From the NCBI RefSeq assembly GCF_008000935.1, contig NZ_CP042831.1, positions 1,426,001-1,490,000 on the forward strand: DNA of 64,000 nucleotides, in the 5' to 3' direction. A model generated the notes under the pieces. The model was given only the letters and a program-made list of their open reading frames with translations. It did not search any database and had not been told where the DNA came from. Shown here one piece after another: positions 8,924-18,219 of the stretch. Source of the DNA: Flavobacterium alkalisoli. Lineage in GTDB: Bacteria > Bacteroidota > Bacteroidia > Flavobacteriales > Flavobacteriaceae. Each line of letters starts with the position of its first letter. The first letter of the stretch is position 1. A program made the position numbers and the translations under genes.

Positions 8924-9610
8924 ATGAAAAAAGTTTTAGCCGGCTTTATGCTGCTTAGTGCAGTTGTGGCCTGTAAAAAAGAGAATAAAGAGGCAGCTAC
9001 TGATGAGCCGATGGCAACCGAACAGACAGCAGAAGTAAAAGATACTATTGCTTATGCCGATTTTGGTATGGATACTTCCGATTTGCCAAAAGGGCTTAAT
9101 GTGGGAGATATGGCTCCGCAGATAAACATGACAACTGCCGATAAGAAAAATATAGCGTTGCAGGATTTGTATAAAGATCAACCTGTAGTGGTGTTGTTTT
9201 ACAGGGCATACTGGTGTCCTGTATGTGTAAGGCATTTAGGTGAGTTTGCCCAAAAAGCAAAAGAAATTGAGGCTAAAGGGGCTAAGCTTGTAATTATTAC
9301 TCCTGAAACTTATGATAATGTTGCCAAAACCAAGGAAGAAACCAAAACGGACTTTATGACCATCTCTGATGTTGACGGCAGCATAATGAAGGCTTTTGAT
9401 GTTGACTTTAAGGTTACCGAAACCTATCAGGAAATGATTAAAGAAAAACTTGACGCATCTGTAGCGCAAACTAACGCAACAGGTGAGGCTGTATTGCCGG
9501 TGCCAGCCACATTTATTATTGACAAAGGAGGGAAGATAGTTTACAAACACTTTAACCCTAATTACAGGGAAAGAGCAACTGTAGAAGAAATAGTGGCTAA
9601 CCTGCCATAA
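8924..9610 (+). CDS. Peroxiredoxin-like (AhpC/TSA) lipoprotein
   Basis: The ATG at 8924 (228-residue protein) gives a lipoprotein signal with V-V-A-C and lipidated Cys17; the upstream in-frame start lacks this. After an acidic linker comes a thioredoxin-fold domain of the AhpC/TSA type: D-M-A-P-Q-I near residue 62, then F-Y-R-A-Y-W-C-P-V-C with Cys98 and Cys101, and the cis-proline strand V-P-A-T-F-I-I-D near the C-terminus. Such proteins usually reduce peroxides or act as periplasmic thiol reductases; the lipobox places it on a membrane facing the periplasm. It is a single-gene unit ending at a shared terminator. Confidence 0.85.
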   Translation: MKKVLAGFMLLSAVVACKKENKEAATDEPMATEQTAEVKDTIAYADFGMDTSDLPKGLNVGDMAPQINMTTADKKNIALQDLYKDQPVVVLFYRAYWCPVCVRHLGEFAQKAKEIEAKGAKLVIITPETYDNVAKTKEETKTDFMTISDVDGSIMKAFDVDFKVTETYQEMIKEKLDASVAQTNATGEAVLPVPATFIIDKGGKIVYKHFNPNYRERATVEEIVANLP

Positions 9611-9630
9611 TCAACTAAGCGATAAAAATG

Positions 9631-9669
9631 AAAAAACCCTCTCCGGCGGCTGCCTTTGAGGGTTTTTTT
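9631..9669. terminator. Bidirectional terminator between the peroxiredoxin and GDPD genes
   Basis: AAAAAACCCTC (9631-9641) pairs with GAGGGTTTTTT (9658-9668) around a G/C-rich loop, with T/A runs on both sides. It serves the peroxiredoxin-like gene on the plus strand and the long SusCD-phosphodiesterase unit on the minus strand. Confidence 0.8.
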
Positions 9670-9693
9670 GAATTAAACACAACGAAACGATTT

Positions 9694-10608
9694 TTATAAC
9701 TTGTTAAGTACTCTTTCCGGATAATCGGTAATAATACCGTTTACTTTAAGCTCAATCATACGATCTATATCTTCAGGGTTATTAACTGTCCATGGGATAA
9801 GGCGCATGTTTTTTCCTTTTATAGAATCGGTAAAAGCTTTGTTTACCAGATTATAATGCGGGCTGTAAATTTCAGGGACAAAATCCAGCTGCGACAGGTT
9901 TTTGTCTATGCCCGGCTCTCCGGTAAGAAAAGCAATGGTTATTTGAGGATACTTTTTTCTTAATATGTTTAACGGAGTTGGGTCAAACGACTGAATGTTT
10001 ATTCTTTCCGCTATACCTTTCTCGTTAACAACCTGCATTACCATATCAACAAAATCAGAAGGTTGTGGTTGGCTGTTGCCATATTCCTTTGCATCCGATT
10101 TTATTTCGATATTGTAGCGTACAGGTTTTAGATTGTTAGCCTTAATATAGCTTTCCACAGTATCTATCATTTCGGAAAGCAATGGCTTATAAGTATTCAT
10201 CTTTTGCTGCTCCGGAAAGTTTTTATTGCCTTTAGAACCGGTATCAAATTTTTTGATACTGTCATACATCATCAGGTGCAGGTTATAACTGCGCTCGTTT
10301 TCCTTAGTGATAGAATCGCCCTTAGGAGTTGTAACATATACAGATGACATAAATGGTTCGTGAGAAACCACAACTTTACCGTCTTTAGATATTACCACAT
10401 CAAGTTCCAGTACATCAGCACCTTTTTTTACTGCGCTTAAAAAAGCAGGAATAGTGTTTTCCGGGAAATTTCCACGGTCGCCCCTATGTCCCTGAACTTC
10501 AATTTTTGCAGTTTCGGTTTCAGTAGCTTCTTCGGTTTTCTTGTCGCTTTTACAGGCAATCATACCTGCTGCAAGGGTAATAGCTAAATATGCTTTAAGA
10601 TGTTTCAT
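9694..10608 (-). CDS. Glycerophosphodiester phosphodiesterase lipoprotein
   Basis: The 304-residue protein has a lipobox ending I-A-C (Cys19) and a PI-PLC-like TIM barrel of the GDPD family. Visible active-site elements are H41-R42-G, E50-N51, the E68/D70 pair in L-E-L-D-V, and H83 in S-H-E-P, followed by the I-E-I-K block. It should hydrolyse glycerophosphodiesters to sn-glycerol-3-phosphate plus an alcohol at the periplasmic or outer surface. It lies 2 bases after the metallophosphoesterase and is the last gene of the SusC-SusD cluster, which suggests that the cluster handles phosphodiester substrates. The exact substrate cannot be read from the sequence. Confidence 0.9.
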   Translation of the reverse strand: MKHLKAYLAITLAAGMIACKSDKKTEEATETETAKIEVQGHRGDRGNFPENTIPAFLSAVKKGADVLELDVVISKDGKVVVSHEPFMSSVYVTTPKGDSITKENERSYNLHLMMYDSIKKFDTGSKGNKNFPEQQKMNTYKPLLSEMIDTVESYIKANNLKPVRYNIEIKSDAKEYGNSQPQPSDFVDMVMQVVNEKGIAERINIQSFDPTPLNILRKKYPQITIAFLTGEPGIDKNLSQLDFVPEIYSPHYNLVNKAFTDSIKGKNMRLIPWTVNNPEDIDRMIELKVNGIITDYPERVLNKL

Positions 10609-10610
10609 AA

Positions 10611-12188
10611 TTATTTTGGCATTTCAATTCTGTAGCTTTTTACGGCTGTATGTATCTGGCCAAACATATCGGTGGCCTTAATTTCAATTTTATGTTCTCC
10701 TGCCTCAAGGTTAGCAGGAATGTTTCCTCTCCAAACGTGTGTACTCGCAACCGGATCAGATGAACGTCGTCCCGGCATAAGCTCTTCGGCAAGGTCCCAT
10801 TCATAAACAAGCTCTACATAACTTGGGTCGGCTGTTTCGGTGTACTCCATATGTTTCCACTCTCCGCCATCCACACGGTATTCCAGCTTGTCATTTTTAC
10901 TTCCCATAAAGAAGTTTACAAAAACACCCGCTTTGGTTCTTTTACCTTTTGCCACTACTTTAGGGGCAAAAACCTCCATTTGGTGCTCTTTAGGTTTTCC
11001 GGCAGCTTTGTAATCAATAGTGTACTGGTTTCCGTTAAAGTGAATAAAAGCATATCCTTTTGGTGTACCATCCCTCATAACAGAGATTGGAATGCCTTTT
11101 TCGTCCAGTTTGCCCGAATACCAGTCGCCCGATGTTGTACCCACATTATAATGGTGGTGTGGTTTTTCCTGTAACCATCCGCCTTCACCTTTATTGAAAA
11201 AGTCCTGACGCTGTAAATGGGTATGGGCAGAAAGCGATAGGGTATATGGGAAATCTTTTAATGCTTTGAAAAGCCTGTTACGGTCTTCATCACGGAAAGA
11301 GTCATCAAGAGCATCCGGCTCGCTTATCGGGATATGGAAAGCTAATACAATAAGATGGTCTTTAGGTACAAGTTTCAGGTCGTTCTCAATAAACTGAAAC
11401 TGGTCTTCTCTAAAGCCACCCCAATAACCTTTAGAATCCCTTGGGTCCGGATACATAACATTATCCAGTACTATAAAGTGTACTTTACCATAGTTAAAAG
11501 CATAGTTGGCAGGTCCAAAATGAGCTTCATAAGTTTCATCAGCCATTTCATCCTTTTCAACATCAAAGTTAAGGTCATGGTTTCCTAACAGGTTGTACCA
11601 GGGTAATCCTGCTTTTTTTGTTGCCTGTATATAAGGGTTAAAAAGGCTAAGGTCGTTACCTACAAGGTCTCCCATACTTAAACCGAACGAAACATTTTTA
11701 GAGTTTATCACTTCGGCTACCACACCTCTTGCATAATAATCTACCTCTTCAAGGTTGTAAGGCTGAGGGTCGCCAAAAATAAGAGCTGTAAAAGTTTCCT
11801 TTTCCTGCGCTTTAGTAAGGCCAAAATCTACCGATTTAGGTAATTTTCCTGTTGGCTGAACTCCTGCAAATTCTGTTTTTGGAGAACCTTCCGGTTTATG
11901 GATATAAAAGAACTGAGGCAGATTGTCTGCATTTACAGGGACATTATATCCTGCAGGTTTTATAACCGAAACAATATCGTCATTACTTAAGGCCAGTTGA
12001 TACTCTCCGTTTTTATTTGTAAGCACCACATCGCGGCCGTTAGTTATGGCTACGTTTGCTATGCCTGCTTCTTTTTTGTCTTTCTTCCCATTTCCGTTAG
12101 CATCTTCATATACTACGCCTTTTACGGTTTGAGCAGATAGGTATGCTGCAAAAAGCAGCATACCTGTAGTAACAATGTGTTTTTTCAT
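10611..12188 (-). CDS. Secreted calcineurin-like metallophosphoesterase with SdrD-B-like N-terminal domain
   Basis: The 525-residue protein has a signal peptide (cleavage after S-A-Q, residue 20), then a small beta domain (about 22-95) that begins with a D-x-N-G-N-G-x-x-D loop resembling the calcium-binding start of SdrD B / MetallophosN domains. The catalytic domain (about 130-330) shows the dimetal motifs G-D-P-Q (Asp140), G-D-L-V-G-N-D (Asp174), G-N-H-D (202-205), H285 and A-H-T-H (321-324). A C-terminal beta-sandwich (about 360-525) follows. It should cleave phosphoester or phosphodiester bonds outside the cytoplasm. It follows the SusD gene by 17 bases and precedes the glycerophosphodiesterase by 2, so all are probably one transcript. 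Confidence 0.9.
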   Translation of the reverse strand: MKKHIVTTGMLLFAAYLSAQTVKGVVYEDANGNGKKDKKEAGIANVAITNGRDVVLTNKNGEYQLALSNDDIVSVIKPAGYNVPVNADNLPQFFYIHKPEGSPKTEFAGVQPTGKLPKSVDFGLTKAQEKETFTALIFGDPQPYNLEEVDYYARGVVAEVINSKNVSFGLSMGDLVGNDLSLFNPYIQATKKAGLPWYNLLGNHDLNFDVEKDEMADETYEAHFGPANYAFNYGKVHFIVLDNVMYPDPRDSKGYWGGFREDQFQFIENDLKLVPKDHLIVLAFHIPISEPDALDDSFRDEDRNRLFKALKDFPYTLSLSAHTHLQRQDFFNKGEGGWLQEKPHHHYNVGTTSGDWYSGKLDEKGIPISVMRDGTPKGYAFIHFNGNQYTIDYKAAGKPKEHQMEVFAPKVVAKGKRTKAGVFVNFFMGSKNDKLEYRVDGGEWKHMEYTETADPSYVELVYEWDLAEELMPGRRSSDPVASTHVWRGNIPANLEAGEHKIEIKATDMFGQIHTAVKSYRIEMPK

Positions 12189-12205
12189 TTTTTAGCTAGA
12201 ATCTA

Positions 12206-13642
12206 TTAATTATCCCACCAAACTTTGGTGTTGATATCGTCGTCACCAATCATTTGTACTGCATCCTGATAGTTAGACAGGTTGTACAGTTGCTGATCGG
12301 TTGGGTATGTAAATCTTGATGGCATTACTGCATTGTTAAGCATAGCCGATGTTGTAGGAAGCTGAGGTAAGCCTGTTCTTCTGTATTCAAACCACTGTTG
12401 ATAATCTACAAAGTATAGTGAGTAGTATTTTTGAAGCATTATCTGCTCTAAAGTACCATCGTACTGTACCGCAACATTATCAAAATAAGTTGCCGGCATT
12501 GTTCCTTTAAGTTGTTCTATCGCTGCTTTTACACCTTTCTCATAGTGTAGCTGTGCATCACTTGTATAACCTCTTTGTGCCATTTCAGCCTTTATAAACT
12601 CTACTTCAGAGTAAGGAAGGATAAAAATCTGCATTGGGTTAGTAACCGGAGTTATCTGTAGGGTAGAGGCATTGTACTCAAACTGAGAATCAGCTCCTGC
12701 ATAGCCACTAGGTATACCTATATAACCAATGTTGTTATTGTCAAGATCGGTACCTGTTGTAGCGATAAGCGGTCTTCTTGGGTCTTCAAAATTATTAAGG
12801 TTGTCAATAAAGAAAGAAGCCATCTTAACGTTAAGTCTGAAATCCTGTGGTCTTCCCCAAGGTGATACGTTTGCACCAACTCCTGTAACCTGTAGTATAG
12901 CCGACTCTGCATTAGTTTCAAAAACAGGGTATTGCTCAGGGTTATTAATCATTGCTGTAAGCTGTTGGAAAGCATTAGTCTCTGTACGGTTAGAGATTCT
13001 TAAAAGTAATCTCATACGTAGTGAGTTAGTAAACTTTTTCCATTTAAGGATATCGTTGTTGAAAAGGATATCCGGAGCATAAGCCATGTCTTCCTCAAGG
13101 TTGTACATCTCGTTAGCAGCCTCAAGATCGGCAAGGATGGTTTCATAAATCATCTCCTGCGTATCATATTTAGGATAAAGGATACCTTCTTCAGCTCTTA
13201 CAGCCTCAGTCATTGGCACAGGTCCAAATACGTCGGTAAGGTTAGAGTATACCCATGCATTTAATGTAAGTGCAATAGCCATGTAGTTTTCATCTTCAGT
13301 CTTTTCAGCTGCGATGCGCATTTCTCTTATGTTAGCCAGCCATTTGTATGAGTTACTCCACGAAGAGTTCCCTATGTTAGGGCTAACATCATAGCGGTGT
13401 AATCCTCCCGAAACACTAGGGAAAGGAACTGTTACCTGCATCAGGTTGAATGTAACATCAGAACTGCGAAGCGCATAATGGCTTGACATTCCGTATATAA
13501 TAGGGTTTAAAAGAGTGCCCGGGCTTATTTCTGCAATAAGGTTAGGGTTCTCGTTTACGTCTTCAAAGTCGCTTGTACAGGCAGTACTCATTAAAAGTAA
13601 GGAAAGGCCTGCTGCTAAAATTTGTATCTTTTTCATTTTCAT
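12206..13642 (-). CDS. SusD/RagB-like nutrient-binding outer-membrane lipoprotein
   Basis: The 478-residue protein has a lipoprotein signal with Cys22 in S-T-A-C and then D-F-E-D-V-N-E-N-P-N, a typical opening of the SusD-like_2 group. The body is helical with TPR-like repeats, and the C-terminal E-F-I-K-A-E-M and Q-W-F-E-Y-R-R-T-G blocks are conserved in that group. SusD-like proteins form the hinged lid over a SusC barrel and bind the substrate at the cell surface. The SusC gene ends 6 bases upstream, which is the expected pairing. An ATG two codons downstream is an equally possible start. Confidence 0.93.
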   Translation of the reverse strand: MKMKKIQILAAGLSLLLMSTACTSDFEDVNENPNLIAEISPGTLLNPIIYGMSSHYALRSSDVTFNLMQVTVPFPSVSGGLHRYDVSPNIGNSSWSNSYKWLANIREMRIAAEKTEDENYMAIALTLNAWVYSNLTDVFGPVPMTEAVRAEEGILYPKYDTQEMIYETILADLEAANEMYNLEEDMAYAPDILFNNDILKWKKFTNSLRMRLLLRISNRTETNAFQQLTAMINNPEQYPVFETNAESAILQVTGVGANVSPWGRPQDFRLNVKMASFFIDNLNNFEDPRRPLIATTGTDLDNNNIGYIGIPSGYAGADSQFEYNASTLQITPVTNPMQIFILPYSEVEFIKAEMAQRGYTSDAQLHYEKGVKAAIEQLKGTMPATYFDNVAVQYDGTLEQIMLQKYYSLYFVDYQQWFEYRRTGLPQLPTTSAMLNNAVMPSRFTYPTDQQLYNLSNYQDAVQMIGDDDINTKVWWDN

Positions 13643-13648
13643 ATCAAA

Positions 13649-16600
13649 TTAAAAATTCACTTTTAAGTTAAAGCCATATGTAGCCGGAGATGGCATTTGT
13701 CCCATTTCTATACCCGGTAATAATGAGCTTCCGTTTAATGCTGCCGTTTCAGGATCGTAGATTGGAAAATCTGAAATAGTTGCTAAGTCTCTACCGAATA
13801 CTGATAACTGTACTGAACTAAGTCCGGTGTTTTTGATAAGTGATTTAGGGAAGTTGTAAGCAAGGCTCACTTCTCTTAATTTTAACCATGAAGCATCAAA
13901 TGAGTTAGACTCAATGTTAGCTCTTCTGTAGTAACGTGCATACCAGTCTGGCGTTAATGCCTGAGTTGTGTTAGGAGAGTAGCTTCCGTCTGCATTTTGT
14001 ACAACACCTTCACCTACTATGAAGCCATCTTCCCTTCCGTAGTAAGTTGAGGTTAGTTTACCCTGCTCCATAGATTTGTGGTGTGTTTGTGAGTAGATAA
14101 TACCACCATACTGACCGTCTACAGTAACGCTGGCTGTAAAGTTACCTACAGTAAACACGTTAGTTAAACCTGCTTTCCACTCAGGGCTTGCATCACCTAT
14201 GTACTGAATCTCTTCCGGGTAAGCCGGTAAACCTGCATTGTCATAAACAATCTGCCCGTCTGGAGATCTTACAAATCCGTAACCGTAGATTGCTGTGGTA
14301 GTACCACCAACTCTTGCAATTATAGAAGCTGTTCCACCTTCGCCAATTACCTGCTGATCCTGAATACCTTCTGCTAACGAAAGTACCTTGTTCCAGTTTT
14401 GAGACCAGTTAAGTGTAGACTGCCATTTAAATTTAGGATTGTCAACTATCTTGCCTCCTAAAATAATTTCTATACCACGGTTTCTAACCTTACCTGCATT
14501 AAGTACTGCACTGTTAAATCCGGTGCTGTAATCAAGGGGTACGTTAATAATCTGGTTTTTAGTGTTACTTTCATAAACAGTAGCGTCAAGGGTTAGGCGC
14601 TTGTTAAGCATAAATAGCTCAAAACCTGTTTCGAAACTTGTAGTAATTTCCGGCTTGAAATGATCGTTATGTAATCTTGTAGGTGCTATTGCCGAGCTTG
14701 GGAAATCACTATTGCCATAATATTTTTGTGTTTTATAAGGATCTGTGTCGTTACCTACCTGAGCATAAGAGAATCTGTATTTTAAGTAATCAATTGCTTT
14801 TGGCATGTTAAACATTTCCGATAATACAAAGCTCGTGTTAACCGATGGGTAGAAGAATGAGTTGTATTGTGCAGGTAGTGTAGAAGACCAGTCGTTACGC
14901 GCCGTAGCATCAACAAAGATCATGTCTTTGTATCCTAATGTTACTAAACCATATAAACTGTTTACTTTTCTATTGCTGTCACCGGCTCTTACAAGCGGAG
15001 CATTAACACCATTAGTAAGCTTATAAACATCCGGTACTACAAGGCCTTCTACTTCAGCTTCCATGTTTCTGTATTTTTGGTTTCTCATGTTACCACCGGC
15101 AGAAGCTGAGAATGAAATTACGTCGCTTGCAAAGTTGTCTTTGTAAGTAAGTAAGAAGTCAGTATTAACTTCCTGATTGAATATATCCTGACGTTTGTAG
15201 AAACCTTTTGCATAACGGTTGATGCTGTAAGGCCTTTTTTGCTCTCTCATCTGGTTAGACTGGTTAATAGCCGAACGTAATAATAGGTCTAACTTAGATG
15301 TAAGCGTTAGGTTTGCATAAATGTTACCTACAATCTGGTCGTTGTCCAGTGTATTTGTAGCTTCATAAGCAATTAGGTAAGGGTTGTCTATATAAGAACT
15401 GAACGGGTGTATCTGCTGTAGGTTTTCCTGTCCATCCTGCCATATTGGTCGGTACCAGTCAAGATCTACGTTAGGATTTTGGAAAATCATGAAGTAAGCG
15501 ATAGATCCGTTATTGTAACCTGTAGATGGCAGGTTATCACTTGCCCTGTTGCTATAGTTAACAGATGTTCCCAGTTTAATTCTTTCAGAAACCTGGTAGT
15601 TTGCATTAATAGCAGCAGTAATCCTTTCAAAGCCTGTGTTAGGCATTATCCATTCGTTTTTCTGGTGGCCTAATGAAAGTCTCATTGAACCTTTATCATC
15701 ACCTCCCTGTACAGTAAGGTTGTTGTTAAGGGTAACACCTGTTCTCCAGAAATCCTTACGGTTATCTTCATAAGGCTGCCATAGTTTTCTTTCCGGCGAC
15801 TGTCCTTCTACTGTAGGGTCGTACTGGAAGAAATATTGTCCGTTAAAAGCGGGTCCCCAGGCACTACTTGTACCACCTGTACTGTTACCGTCTTCAGAAG
15901 CACCATAAGAATAGTAAGGGTTTCCGTCTGCATCAAATGATTTACCGGTACCTTGTCCGTATTTGTATTGCCAGTCCGGCCATCTTTGTATAACATCAAA
16001 TGTAGCACCTGTGCTGTATGTTACACCAAGGCCTTTGTTTTTCTTTCCTGATTTAGTTGTAATGATAAGCGCACCGTTTGCTGCTCTTGTACCATATAGT
16101 GCAGCTGCACCCGCACCTTTTAGTACAGTAACGCTTTCAATATCATCAAGGTTAAGTTCTGATATACCGTTACCGTAATCGATAGGTGAATCTTCACCCA
16201 TGTAAGCAGATGACGATCCTGATGTTGTCATCGATTGGTTTACCGGTACACCGTCAACCACGATAAGTGCGTTGTTGTTTTGTACGTTTAACGACCTGTT
16301 ACCTCTTAAGATAATGTTTTGAGAGTTAAGAGGTCCTGAACCTGATGAAATTATATTTAAACCGGCAACTTTACCTTTAAGGGCAGAAGACCAGTTGTTA
16401 GGAGTTGTTGTTTCAAGCTGATCAGATTTGATTGTCTGTTGTACGAAACCAAGGCGTTTTTCTTCCCTTTTAATACCCAAGGCAGTTACTACCACCTCAT
16501 TAAGTTCGTTAGATGTTGGGTTAAGGGTAATAACAAGCTCCTTGTTGGCATCGGCAGTTATTTCAACAGTTTCATAACCGATAAAAGAAACCTCAAGCGT

Positions 16601-17092
16601 AGCTCCGCTTGCAGCAGTAATGGTAAAATTACCATCCATATCGGTAGTAACACTGTTTGTAGTGCCTTTTTCAAGTACAGAAGCTCCAGGTAATGGTATA
16701 CCGGTTTCATCGGTTACCTTACCACGTACCATCTGCTGATCTTTTTTAGTAACAGTGATAGTGTTGTTTATCTTCTTGAAAAGGAAACCTGTTTTAAGTG
16801 TAATTTTGTTAAGTACCTGCTCAACGCTTTCGTTTACAGCTTTTATGCTAAGGCGTTGGTTAGTGCCTGATATTTTCTCATCAAAAACAAAAGTGAAATT
16901 TGTTTTTTGTTCAATTGCAGTAAATACTTCAGTAACCGAAGCATTTGTAAGATTTAAAGTGATTTGTTTTTCGCTGATTTCCTGTCCTTTTTCAGGAGCT
17001 GCAAAGCTGGTTGCGGCCATTAAAACGGCACAAAACAAATAAAAGAATTTATTTGATATTCGATTCAAAAAAAATTGTAGTTTAGTATCCAT
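13649..17092 (-). CDS. SusC/RagA-type TonB-dependent receptor with STN domain
   Basis: The 1147-residue protein has a signal peptide (cleavage near residue 32), an STN secretin/TonB N-terminal domain (about 43-100), a carboxypeptidase-regulatory-like beta-sandwich (about 121-192), a TonB-box-like N-E-V-V-V-T-A-L-G (198-206), the plug (about 215-345) and a 22-strand-type barrel ending in Phe. In the SusC family this imports ligands across the outer membrane using TonB energy. The STN domain is the element that signals to a FecR-type anti-sigma factor, and a FecR gene and ECF sigma gene lie directly upstream. The partner SusD gene is 6 bases downstream. Substrate is unknown; the neighbouring phosphoesterases suggest an organophosphate. 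Confidence 0.95.
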   Translation of the reverse strand: MDTKLQFFLNRISNKFFYLFCAVLMAATSFAAPEKGQEISEKQITLNLTNASVTEVFTAIEQKTNFTFVFDEKISGTNQRLSIKAVNESVEQVLNKITLKTGFLFKKINNTITVTKKDQQMVRGKVTDETGIPLPGASVLEKGTTNSVTTDMDGNFTITAASGATLEVSFIGYETVEITADANKELVITLNPTSNELNEVVVTALGIKREEKRLGFVQQTIKSDQLETTTPNNWSSALKGKVAGLNIISSGSGPLNSQNIILRGNRSLNVQNNNALIVVDGVPVNQSMTTSGSSSAYMGEDSPIDYGNGISELNLDDIESVTVLKGAGAAALYGTRAANGALIITTKSGKKNKGLGVTYSTGATFDVIQRWPDWQYKYGQGTGKSFDADGNPYYSYGASEDGNSTGGTSSAWGPAFNGQYFFQYDPTVEGQSPERKLWQPYEDNRKDFWRTGVTLNNNLTVQGGDDKGSMRLSLGHQKNEWIMPNTGFERITAAINANYQVSERIKLGTSVNYSNRASDNLPSTGYNNGSIAYFMIFQNPNVDLDWYRPIWQDGQENLQQIHPFSSYIDNPYLIAYEATNTLDNDQIVGNIYANLTLTSKLDLLLRSAINQSNQMREQKRPYSINRYAKGFYKRQDIFNQEVNTDFLLTYKDNFASDVISFSASAGGNMRNQKYRNMEAEVEGLVVPDVYKLTNGVNAPLVRAGDSNRKVNSLYGLVTLGYKDMIFVDATARNDWSSTLPAQYNSFFYPSVNTSFVLSEMFNMPKAIDYLKYRFSYAQVGNDTDPYKTQKYYGNSDFPSSAIAPTRLHNDHFKPEITTSFETGFELFMLNKRLTLDATVYESNTKNQIINVPLDYSTGFNSAVLNAGKVRNRGIEIILGGKIVDNPKFKWQSTLNWSQNWNKVLSLAEGIQDQQVIGEGGTASIIARVGGTTTAIYGYGFVRSPDGQIVYDNAGLPAYPEEIQYIGDASPEWKAGLTNVFTVGNFTASVTVDGQYGGIIYSQTHHKSMEQGKLTSTYYGREDGFIVGEGVVQNADGSYSPNTTQALTPDWYARYYRRANIESNSFDASWLKLREVSLAYNFPKSLIKNTGLSSVQLSVFGRDLATISDFPIYDPETAALNGSSLLPGIEMGQMPSPATYGFNLKVNF

Positions 17093-17143
17093 TACTATAG
17101 GCTATAAATTTGATTTTGTTTGTAGTCTTTGTTTTAAGTAAGT

Positions 17144-17176
17144 GCCCGTATCTGTTGCAGCAGACGCGGGTTTTTT
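17144..17176 (+). other. Hairpin between fecR-like and susC-like genes
   Basis: CCCGTATCTG (17145-17154) and CAGACGCGGG (17161-17170) form an imperfect 10-bp stem, with six T residues following on the plus strand. The genes here run on the minus strand, where no U-tract follows the stem, so as written it would stop antisense rather than operon transcription. On the minus strand it may still act as a processing or stabilising structure between the two genes. Confidence 0.4.
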
Positions 17177-17181
17177 ATTGG

Positions 17182-18120
17182 TTAATTGTGTGTATTTCTT
17201 CTTATAATGATTTGGTTTTTAGTTAAGTAATCAATTTTTACCTGTTTAAGGAAGGCAATACTTTCCAGTATGTTCTCTAGCTTTTCGTCTTTAAACTTAC
17301 CTGATATGGTAAGGTTTTCAAGGTCTTTATCTTCAAACTGAATTGTTACGTTGTACCAGTTTTCCAGTATTTGGGCTGTTTCTCCAAGAGTAGTTTCTTT
17401 AAGCATTATGGTGTTTTGTGTCCAGGCTATACCGTCGTTGCTGTTTTCTTGAGAGAGTTTAAAATCTTTTTTCTCGGTGTATTCTGCCTGCTGGTCTTTA
17501 ATCAGATATACCTTTTTACCGGTTGGGTCGGTAACCTGTACTTTTCCGGTAAGTACGCTTACTTTGGTGTTAAGTGTATCGTAGGCATTAATGTTGAATG
17601 ATGTACCCAGTACTTTTACATCTACCTTGCCTGCTTTTACAATAAAGGGTTGCTGAGTGTTGCGGTGTACTTTAAAATAAGCTTCACCTTCAAGCATTAC
17701 TTCTCTTGTTTTTCCAAATTTTTCAGGGTAGGTAATACTGCTGTTTGAGTTTAATACTACTATACTTCCGTCATGCAGCAGCACTTCCTTTTTTTCACCC
17801 TTAGCTGCAAGCTCTGTAATAGTTGGAATTTCTTTTGTAAATAAGTTATATGATAAAGCAAGGGCAGCAATTATAAGTATGGAAGCCGCTACTTTCATAG
17901 CCTGTTTCCATACCGGTAGTTTTTTTACCTTAGGGGTGTTTGTTTGTGTAATTATGGTGTTGAAAATATGATCCCTTTTCTGATCTAATAAATAATCGGG
18001 AATATCTTCTCCGGTTTCCTGTAAATTTTTAAAGTATGCCTCAACGGTATTTCTTTCTTCTGCCGTACAGGAATCTGCGGCATATTTTTCTACTAACTGT
18101 ATTAAATCTTCTTTCTTCAA
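17182..18120 (-). CDS. FecR-type transmembrane anti-sigma factor
   Basis: The 312-residue protein has an N-terminal cytoplasmic helical part that should hold the sigma factor, one membrane helix (about 74-94), a FecR beta-helix domain (about 105-215, with L-L-H-D-G-S-I-V-V-L-N and V-L-G-T-S-F-N-I) and a C-terminal DUF4974 / STN-like domain (about 242-308). The family senses the STN domain of a loaded outer-membrane receptor and then frees or activates its ECF sigma factor. The sigma gene lies upstream and the STN-bearing SusC gene downstream on the same strand, giving the complete three-part signalling set. Confidence 0.93.
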   Translation of the reverse strand: MKKEDLIQLVEKYAADSCTAEERNTVEAYFKNLQETGEDIPDYLLDQKRDHIFNTIITQTNTPKVKKLPVWKQAMKVAASILIIAALALSYNLFTKEIPTITELAAKGEKKEVLLHDGSIVVLNSNSSITYPEKFGKTREVMLEGEAYFKVHRNTQQPFIVKAGKVDVKVLGTSFNINAYDTLNTKVSVLTGKVQVTDPTGKKVYLIKDQQAEYTEKKDFKLSQENSNDGIAWTQNTIMLKETTLGETAQILENWYNVTIQFEDKDLENLTISGKFKDEKLENILESIAFLKQVKIDYLTKNQIIIRRNTHN

Positions 18121-18219
18121 AACTCTTGCTTTTACCCTTAAGTCACATTTTTTGGTAAGTACAAGTAGTAAGAAAATTAGGTTTAATGTTTTCTTAAAAA
18201 ACGCACTGCGACGGTAACA

